A DNA stretch of 64,000 nt from Paenibacillus spongiae. Its GTDB lineage: Bacteria; Bacillota; Bacilli; Paenibacillales; Paenibacillaceae. The stretch is from assembly GCF_024734895.1 (NCBI RefSeq), contig NZ_CP091430.1:15001-79000 (forward strand), in the 5' to 3' direction. Shown piece by piece: positions 59,006 to 64,000 of the stretch. Within the stretch, counting starts at the first letter, position 1. Each line of letters opens with the position of its first letter. The translations under genes were made by a program, and so were the position numbers. Below the pieces are notes generated by a model that did not search any database, was not told the DNA's origin, and saw only the letters and a list, made by a program, of their open reading frames with translations.

Positions 59006-59898
59006 GCTTCGTTGGCTGGAACGGATCGATTAAACGAGCGGAGGAAACCGTGATCTCAGTCAACGATCACGGTTTTTTATATGGGATGGGATTATTCGAG
59101 ACATTCCGTACGTACAACGGCAAGCCATGGCTTCTGGAGCGTCATCTGGAGCGGCTTATGGCGGGCTGTCATGAGCTGGGGATCGGCTATGAAGCGGATG
59201 CGGATGCAATCCGTACATGGCTTGCCCAGTTGATGGAGGCAAACGGTCTTCAAGAGGCTTACGTACGACTGACGGTGACAGCGGGAGAAGCCGGACTCGG
59301 TCTGCCGCAGTCCGATTACGCGAATCCCAATGCGGTGCTTCTCGTCAAGCCGCTGCCGGAACCAAGCGAGCGGCTGTACCGCGAAGGCAAGGAGCTTGCT
59401 CTTTTGAAGACCTGCCGTAACACCCCTGAAGGGAACATCCGGTTCAAATCCCTTCATTACATGAATAACATTATGGCCAAGCGGGAATTACAGGGAATCG
59501 GAGCGTCATCTGGAGCCGAAGGGCTTATGCTTACGCGCGAAGGCTGGCTGTCTGAGGGCATCGTCAGCAATCTCTTTTTCGCTTGCGACGGCATCGTTCA
59601 TACGCCGTCGCTTGAAACGGGCATTCTGCCCGGCATTACAAGGCAGTATGTGATGGAGCTTGCGCGTTCGGCCGACCCGGGCTTGGATGTCGCAGAAGGC
59701 TTCTACGGTTGGGAGGATTTGATTCAGGCCGATGAAGTCTGGGTAACGAATTCGATACAGGAGCTTGTGCCCATCACGTCGCTGCGCGACAGAGACGGGC
59801 AAACGGCAAAAGTCGGAAGCGGGTTGGCTGGACCCGTTACCAGACAGTTGTTATCGGCTTATAGAGGCGGAGCCGGGGGTTCTGTCATTCCTCATTAG
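59002..59898 (+). CDS. pabC: Aminodeoxychorismate lyase
   Basis: A 298-residue fold-type IV PLP enzyme that releases pyruvate from aminodeoxychorismate to give p-aminobenzoate. The start [32 protein letters not shown] is diagnostic, the PLP Lys is in [12 protein letters not shown] (about 150-161) and [20 protein letters not shown] follows. It overlaps pabA by four bases and folP starts 46 bases later. Confidence 0.95.
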   Translation: MSFVGWNGSIKRAEETVISVNDHGFLYGMGLFETFRTYNGKPWLLERHLERLMAGCHELGIGYEADADAIRTWLAQLMEANGLQEAYVRLTVTAGEAGLGLPQSDYANPNAVLLVKPLPEPSERLYREGKELALLKTCRNTPEGNIRFKSLHYMNNIMAKRELQGIGASSGAEGLMLTREGWLSEGIVSNLFFACDGIVHTPSLETGILPGITRQYVMELARSADPGLDVAEGFYGWEDLIQADEVWVTNSIQELVPITSLRDRDGQTAKVGSGLAGPVTRQLLSAYRGGAGGSVIPH

Positions 59899-59944
59899 AT
59901 GATTGCTGATGAGATTAAATGTTCATAATGGAAGGGGCATAATT

Positions 59945-60826
59945 ATGCAGGTATCCAATACGAAGGATAGCCTCTATCGGCATGTATACGATTTTGGTGA
60001 AGGAGTCACGCTGGAGCTGGGCAAACACACCCTCATTATGGGCATTTTGAACACGACGCCGGATTCCTTCTCGGACGGGGGGCGCAATCGGACCGTCGAG
60101 GATGCTGTCGCCCACGCCCGTACCATGGTAGAAGCAGGCGCAGACATTATCGACATCGGCGGCGAATCCACACGTCCCGGCTTTGAACCTGTTCCCCTTG
60201 AGGAAGAGCTCCGGCGCGTTATACCGGTCATCCGCGCAATTCGCGAGGCGCTGCCCCATGTGACCCTGTCTATCGATACGTATAAAGCTGATACGGCGCG
60301 GCGTGCGCTTGAAGCAGGCGTGCACATCATCAACGATATATGGGCATTGAAGGGAGACCCCCAGATGGCTGCCGTGGGGGCGGAATTTGGCTGCCCGGTT
60401 ATCCTTAACCACAACCGTCAGGCGATGGATTATAAAGAGCTTCTGCCAGATGTTCTTGCGGATCTCCAGGAAAGCATTCAGATTGCGAAGAAGGCCGGCA
60501 TTGCAGACGCATCGATTTGGCTTGATCCAGGCATTGGTTTTGCCAAGACCGCGGAAGACAACAGATACCTGATGGCTCATCTGGATGAGTTTGCTAAGCT
60601 GGGCTATCCGGTGCTGCTCGGAACGTCCCGCAAGAGGTTTATCCGCGATACGCTGCAGCTCCCGGTAGACCAGCTCGCTTTCGGTACGGCTGCTACCGTC
60701 ACGCTCGGCATTGCGCAGGGCTGTCAGATTATCCGTGTTCACGACGTACGGGAGATGAAGCAGAACGCTCTTATGGCCGATGCTATTATATATGGAGCAA
60801 CAGATGCATCAATAAAGCGCATCTAA
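59945..60826 (+). CDS. folP: Dihydropteroate synthase
   Basis: A 293-residue TIM-barrel enzyme joining p-aminobenzoate and hydroxymethyldihydropterin pyrophosphate; the target of sulfonamides. GILNTTPDSFSDGG (about 34-47), IIDIGGESTRPGFEPV, IDTYK, and GTSRKRF are present. ATG 59945 is chosen since GGAAGGGGC lies upstream; 59903 is a longer, poorer start. Confidence 0.96.
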   Translation: MQVSNTKDSLYRHVYDFGEGVTLELGKHTLIMGILNTTPDSFSDGGRNRTVEDAVAHARTMVEAGADIIDIGGESTRPGFEPVPLEEELRRVIPVIRAIREALPHVTLSIDTYKADTARRALEAGVHIINDIWALKGDPQMAAVGAEFGCPVILNHNRQAMDYKELLPDVLADLQESIQIAKKAGIADASIWLDPGIGFAKTAEDNRYLMAHLDEFAKLGYPVLLGTSRKRFIRDTLQLPVDQLAFGTAATVTLGIAQGCQIIRVHDVREMKQNALMADAIIYGATDASIKRI

Positions 60827-60883
60827 GACAACCGGTCAAGCTGAAGAGGCTTGGTTGGAACACGCTGCGAGGAGGAGTCAGGC

Positions 60884-61249
60884 ATGGATTTAATGATGCT
60901 CAAAGGGATGCGCTTCTATGGGTACCATGGCGTATTTCCGGAGGAGAACAAGCTGGGACAGCAATTTATCGTCGATGTCGATTTGCGTCTGGATTTGACG
61001 CAGGCCGCGGAGAATGACGAACTGGAGGCAACCGTCAATTATGCGGAGCTTCATGCGCTGGTGAAAAACATTGTCGAAGGACCGCCTTTTAAACTCATTG
61101 AGGCGTTGGCCGGTCATATTGCATCGCGGCTGTTCGACGCTTATACTAGTGTAAATGAAGTGACGGTCCGCGTAACGAAGCCTCACCCGCCGTTCGATAT
61201 TCATTTCGACGGGGTGACGGTAGAGTTAAGCAGAAAGCGGGAAGCCTAG
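60884..61249 (+). CDS. folB: Dihydroneopterin aldolase
   Basis: A 121-residue enzyme making 6-hydroxymethyldihydropterin. GYHGVFPEENKLGQQFIVD, the catalytic Lys in KLIEALAGHIASRL, and KPHPPFDIHFDGV are canonical. ATG 60884 has GAGGAGG upstream. folK begins at the next base after its stop. Confidence 0.96.
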   Translation: MDLMMLKGMRFYGYHGVFPEENKLGQQFIVDVDLRLDLTQAAENDELEATVNYAELHALVKNIVEGPPFKLIEALAGHIASRLFDAYTSVNEVTVRVTKPHPPFDIHFDGVTVELSRKREA

Positions 61250-61807
61250 ATGTCCAGAGATAACGAAGCTTCACCGCAGACAACTTCTCAGGCTTATATT
61301 GCGCTCGGTTCCAACATGGGCGACAGGGAACAGATGCTGCGCCAAGCGCTTCTTGCGCTTCAGGAGCATGCATCGATTAACGTGCTTCGCGTATCGAAGG
61401 TGTATGAGACCGATCCGGTCGGCTATACCGATCAGTCCGCCTTTCTGAATATGGCCGCGCTACTAGAGACGACGTTAGCGCCGATGCCGTTACTGCGGGC
61501 GATGCTTCAGATCGAGCAGCAGCTCGGCCGGAAGCGGGAGGTTCGCTTTGGTCCGCGTACGATCGATTTGGATGTGCTGCTCTACGAAGATGTGCGCAGC
61601 GACGAAGAAGAATTGATACTGCCGCATCCGCGCATGATGGAGCGTGCATTTGTGCTTGTTCCGCTTCATGACGTTCTGCAGCCAGGGCATTCGCTCCAGC
61701 AGCAGGTCGGGCAAGCGGCGAACCGGGCGTTACAGGATGGAGGGGAAGGCATCGCGTTATGGAATACGATCAATTGGCAGGACGCGTCCGCGCCTTCAGA
61801 AAGCTGA
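61250..61807 (+). CDS. folK: 2-amino-4-hydroxy-6-hydroxymethyldihydropteridine pyrophosphokinase
   Basis: A 185-residue HPPK. YIALGSNMGDREQML (about 16-30), YETDPVGYTDQSAFLN and RFGPRTIDLDVLLY (about 101-114) are the substrate and metal motifs. The stop overlaps the small HTH gene by 49 bases. The operon order pabB-pabA-pabC-folP-folB-folK matches B. subtilis. Confidence 0.96.
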   Translation: MSRDNEASPQTTSQAYIALGSNMGDREQMLRQALLALQEHASINVLRVSKVYETDPVGYTDQSAFLNMAALLETTLAPMPLLRAMLQIEQQLGRKREVRFGPRTIDLDVLLYEDVRSDEEELILPHPRMMERAFVLVPLHDVLQPGHSLQQQVGQAANRALQDGGEGIALWNTINWQDASAPSES

Positions 61808-61977
61808 AGGGCTACACGCAGCAGCAGTTGGCGGAACGGCTGGATATTTCCGTAGCCGTACTCGGCTCCTTGGAGCGGGGAACGCGTAAACCGGACCCGA
61901 AGCTGCTGGAACGCATCTCGGAGACGCTTGGTATCAGCTATGAAGAACTAACGGAAACCAATAGACGACAAGACTAA
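61759..61977 (+). CDS. yazB: Small XRE-type HTH regulator (YazB)
   Basis: A 72-residue helix-turn-helix protein of the Cro/C1 type: RVRAFRKLKGYTQQQLAERLDISVAVLGSLERGTRKPDP. It is nearly all DNA-binding domain, so cofactors or dimerisation parts are minimal. The start is inside folK, overlapping by 49 bases, as in the B. subtilis folK-yazB pair. Its target is unknown. Confidence 0.88.
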   Translation: MEYDQLAGRVRAFRKLKGYTQQQLAERLDISVAVLGSLERGTRKPDPKLLERISETLGISYEELTETNRRQD

Positions 61978-62076
61978 GGAATAACCATATAAGAAAGCAG
62001 GGGCGTGCTTGACCGCCAGAGCAGCGCATATTAGCGAACGCCCTCGCGAGGAATTCGAAAAGGAAGTGAGGACGTC

Positions 62077-63108
62077 ATGCTTAAGATTGGTAACATTGAG
62101 ATGAAAAATAAGGTTGTGCTTGCGCCTATGGCAGGTGTGTGCAACCCTGCTTTTCGACTGATCGCCAAAGAATTTGGCTGCGGGCTCGTATGCGCAGAAA
62201 TGGTGAGTGACAAAGCGATCCTGCATGGAAATAAACGAACGCTCGAAATGCTGTATGTAGACGAACGGGAGAAACCGCTCAGTCTGCAAATTTTCGGCGG
62301 CGATCGCGAATCGCTTGTCGAAGCGGCGAAGGTTGTCGATAAACAGACCAATGCCGACATTATCGATATCAATATGGGCTGTCCGGCGCCCAAAATTATT
62401 AAGTGCGATGCAGGCGCCAGATGGCTGCTCGATCCGAACAAAATTTACGAGATGGTCTCGGCTGTCGTTGAGGCTGTCGACAAGCCTGTTACGGTCAAGA
62501 TGCGAATCGGATGGGATAGCGATCATATTTATGCCGTGGAGAATGCCCAAGCCGTAGAACGTGCGGGAGGCAGTGCAGTGAGCGTTCATGGGCGGACGCG
62601 GGAGCAATTGTATACCGGCAAGGCGAATTGGGATATTATAAGGGATGTCAAAGGAGCGGTAAAAATTCCAGTCATCGGTAATGGCGATGTCGCCTCTCCC
62701 GAGGATGCGAAGCGGATGCTCGATCATACCGGCTGTGACGGCGTTATGATCGGACGCGGCGCGCTGGGTAATCCGTGGCTGCTGTACCGGGCGGTCCATT
62801 ATCTGACGCATGGCGAGCTGCTGGCTGATCCGACTCCGCGCAAGAAGATGGAGGTTGCGATTCTCCATATGGACCGGCTTGCCAAGCTCAAGGGCGAATC
62901 GGTAGCCGTACGCGAAATGCGCAAGCATCTTGCCTGGTATTTGAAGGGTCTTCCAGGCGCAGCGCGGATCAAGGACGTCATCATGGAAGAAACAAGCCGC
63001 GACAACATGGTCGGCATATTGGAACAATATATCGCCTCTCTCGGCGAAGAAAGCGAAGTGCCGGTACCCGCATCGGCACCGGAGCAGGGAGAAGTGGCGT
63101 ACGGTTAA
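62077..63108 (+). CDS. dusB: tRNA-dihydrouridine synthase DusB
   Basis: A 343-residue FMN enzyme that reduces uridines in tRNA (B. subtilis YacF). MKNKVVLAPMAGVCNPAFR (FMN binding), DINMGCPAPKI with the catalytic Cys (about 97-107), TVKMRIGWD, VHGRTREQLY and GNGDVASPEDA are present. The C terminus is acidic and low in complexity. ATG 62077 has GGAAGTGAGGACG upstream. Confidence 0.95.
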   Translation: MLKIGNIEMKNKVVLAPMAGVCNPAFRLIAKEFGCGLVCAEMVSDKAILHGNKRTLEMLYVDEREKPLSLQIFGGDRESLVEAAKVVDKQTNADIIDINMGCPAPKIIKCDAGARWLLDPNKIYEMVSAVVEAVDKPVTVKMRIGWDSDHIYAVENAQAVERAGGSAVSVHGRTREQLYTGKANWDIIRDVKGAVKIPVIGNGDVASPEDAKRMLDHTGCDGVMIGRGALGNPWLLYRAVHYLTHGELLADPTPRKKMEVAILHMDRLAKLKGESVAVREMRKHLAWYLKGLPGAARIKDVIMEETSRDNMVGILEQYIASLGEESEVPVPASAPEQGEVAYG

Positions 63109-63167
63109 CAAGGAAGCGGCTTGCTTAGCAGGCCGCCCTTGTCCTGGGAAGGGGTAAAGCGTTTTCA

Positions 63168-63183
63168 GCAGGCGAATGCCTGC
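63168..63183. other. Hairpin just before the greA promoter
   Basis: GCAGGC-GAAT-GCCTGC perfect 6-bp stem, ending one base before the -35 (63185). No T run follows, so it is not a standard terminator; it might be an operator or a weak dusB end. Confidence 0.35.
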
Positions 63184-63184
63184 G

Positions 63185-63214
63185 TTGACATTTGGGGCAA
63201 AATTGAAATATAAT
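63185..63214 (+). promoter_or_regulatory. Sigma-A promoter of greA
   Basis: TTGACA (63185-63190), 18 bases, TATAAT (63209-63214); both hexamers are perfect. The leader to greA is about 155 bases. Confidence 0.87.
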
Positions 63215-63376
63215 CTTTCAATAATCAGAATATGATGATTTAGCCATCTCAACTTTACACTTCTATACAACTGGATTTGCGCGGTATGTCATCAATGCTG
63301 TAGAACGCAATAGATTAAGTAACAGTGAATTCATACGTGGTATGAAAAAATATCACACGACAGGAGATTAGGAAAG

Positions 63377-63853
63377 ATGGGCGACAAAGAGATTATTCTG
63401 ACTCAGGAAGGGCTCAGAAAGCTTGAAGATGAGCTGGAGAATTTGAAGTCCGTTAAGCGCCGCGAGGTTGCCGAGCGGATTAAGATCGCAATCGGGTACG
63501 GCGATATCAGCGAGAACTCGGAGTATGAAGACGCCAAGAATGAACAGGCCTTCATCGAGGGACGTATCATTACGTTGGAAAAAATGCTGCGGAATGCGCG
63601 AATCATCAACAATGATGAAATCGATATTGATACCGTAAGCATCGGTTCGATTGTTGTCGTTGAAGATTTGGAGTATGGCGATACGATGGAATACACGATC
63701 GTAGGAACCGCTGAATCCGATCCATCGCAAAACAAGATCTCGAATGAAAGTCCGGTCGGTAAAGCGATTCTCGGCAAGAAGAAAAGTACGGTCGTCGAAG
63801 TCAATGTACCTGCCGGCATTATTCAATATAAAATCGTCGACATCAGAAAGTAA
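63377..63853 (+). CDS. greA: Transcription elongation factor GreA
   Basis: A 158-residue factor that stimulates RNA cleavage in stalled RNA polymerase. The N-terminal coiled coil (about 8-78) with the acidic tip [16 protein letters not shown] (about 41-56) and the C-terminal FKBP-like globular part (about 84-158) are complete. ATG 63377 has AGGAGATTAGGAAAG upstream. Strong promoter and terminator flank it as a single-gene unit. Confidence 0.97.
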   Translation: MGDKEIILTQEGLRKLEDELENLKSVKRREVAERIKIAIGYGDISENSEYEDAKNEQAFIEGRIITLEKMLRNARIINNDEIDIDTVSIGSIVVVEDLEYGDTMEYTIVGTAESDPSQNKISNESPVGKAILGKKKSTVVEVNVPAGIIQYKIVDIRK

Positions 63854-63872
63854 GATCCGGACCTAACTTTGC

Positions 63873-63898
63873 AAAAGCTTCCCTCTGGAAGCTTTTTC
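63873..63898 (+). terminator. Terminator after greA
   Basis: AAAAGCTTCC-CTCT-GGAAGCTTTT stem, then TCAG. Confidence 0.85.
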
Positions 63899-64000
63899 AG
63901 CATTTAAGGTCTTCCCATCCGAGATATCCTTGATGAAGGAAGACATGAACGTACATACGCTTCCCAATGCGAACTCTTGCTGCACGAAGAGCTCATTGCA
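63899..64000. other. Unassigned end of window
   Basis: About 100 bases with no recognisable coding start or motif; B. subtilis synteny predicts lysS farther on. Confidence 0.3.

Noticed and set aside
61948..63270. A 440-codon minus-strand frame opposite dusB
   Set aside because: dusB is certain from its FMN and catalytic motifs; the opposite frame has no family features and runs through the greA promoter.

Overview
The window is a chromosomal segment of an endospore-forming Firmicute, most likely Paenibacillaceae (Paenibacillus or a close relative). The evidence is a moderately GC-rich genome by eye, frequent GTG/TTG starts behind strong GGAGG sites, and a gene order that follows the Bacillus subtilis stretch from rrnA-csfB to yacF (dusB) almost gene for gene, with a set of insertions and losses. 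Sporulation genes are dense: gin/csfB, yabG, sspF, spoVG, fin, spoVT, yabM, yabP, yabQ, spoIIE, yabS and yabT. Nearly everything is on the + strand. The exceptions are a membrane protein after the rRNA operon, abrB, and one small unknown gene.

Layout. 1-1770: the 3' part of 23S rRNA and a 5S rRNA. 1.8-10.2 kb: gin, a basic amino-acid decarboxylase, and the tmk-darA-yaaR-holB-ricT-yabA-trmN6-rsmI replication/RNA-modification cluster. 10.2-16.3 kb: abrB with Spo0A boxes, an HD phosphohydrolase where B. subtilis has metS, tatD, a c-di-AMP (ydaO-type) riboswitch controlling a yabE-like wall hydrolase, rnmV and rsmA. 16.4-24.9 kb: yabG, veg (two tandem sigma-A promoters), sspF, ispE, purR, ridA, spoVG, glmU, ctc, a small unknown minus-strand gene, pth and fin; prs, expected after glmU, is absent. 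25-38.3 kb: mfd, a prsA-like lipoprotein, spoVT, yabM, mazG/yabN, hup, rqcP, an unknown histidine-rich membrane protein, yabP, yabQ, divIC and the S1-domain gene yabR. 38.8-48.7 kb: spoIIE, an extra MraY-like transferase, yabS, yabT, tilS, hprT and ftsH. 49-55.4 kb: nadABC (an insertion relative to B. subtilis), coaX, hslO and a PpiC-type foldase. 55.5-63.9 kb: cysK, the folate operon pabB-pabA-pabC-folP-folB-folK-yazB, dusB and greA.

Many promoters can be read directly and show which sigma factor drives which gene: forespore sigma-F/G sites before gin and sspF, sigma-K before yabG, sigma-H before spoVG, a 21-bp-spaced Spo0A-type promoter before spoIIE, and sigma-A sites before abrB, veg, yabR, ftsH, nadA, cysK and greA. 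Operators or switches seen are 0A boxes, paired PurBox-like repeats, the ydaO riboswitch, a CymR-like site, a palindrome before nadA, and a 10-bp stem that would bury the yabP ribosome binding site.

The least explained items are the histidine-rich membrane protein (35198-36235), the MraY paralogue inside the spoIIE-yabS region, the Gly/Arg-rich tail of YabR, the short Cys-rich AbrB, and the small minus-strand gene between ctc and pth. I found no CRISPR array, insertion sequence, prophage or defence island.
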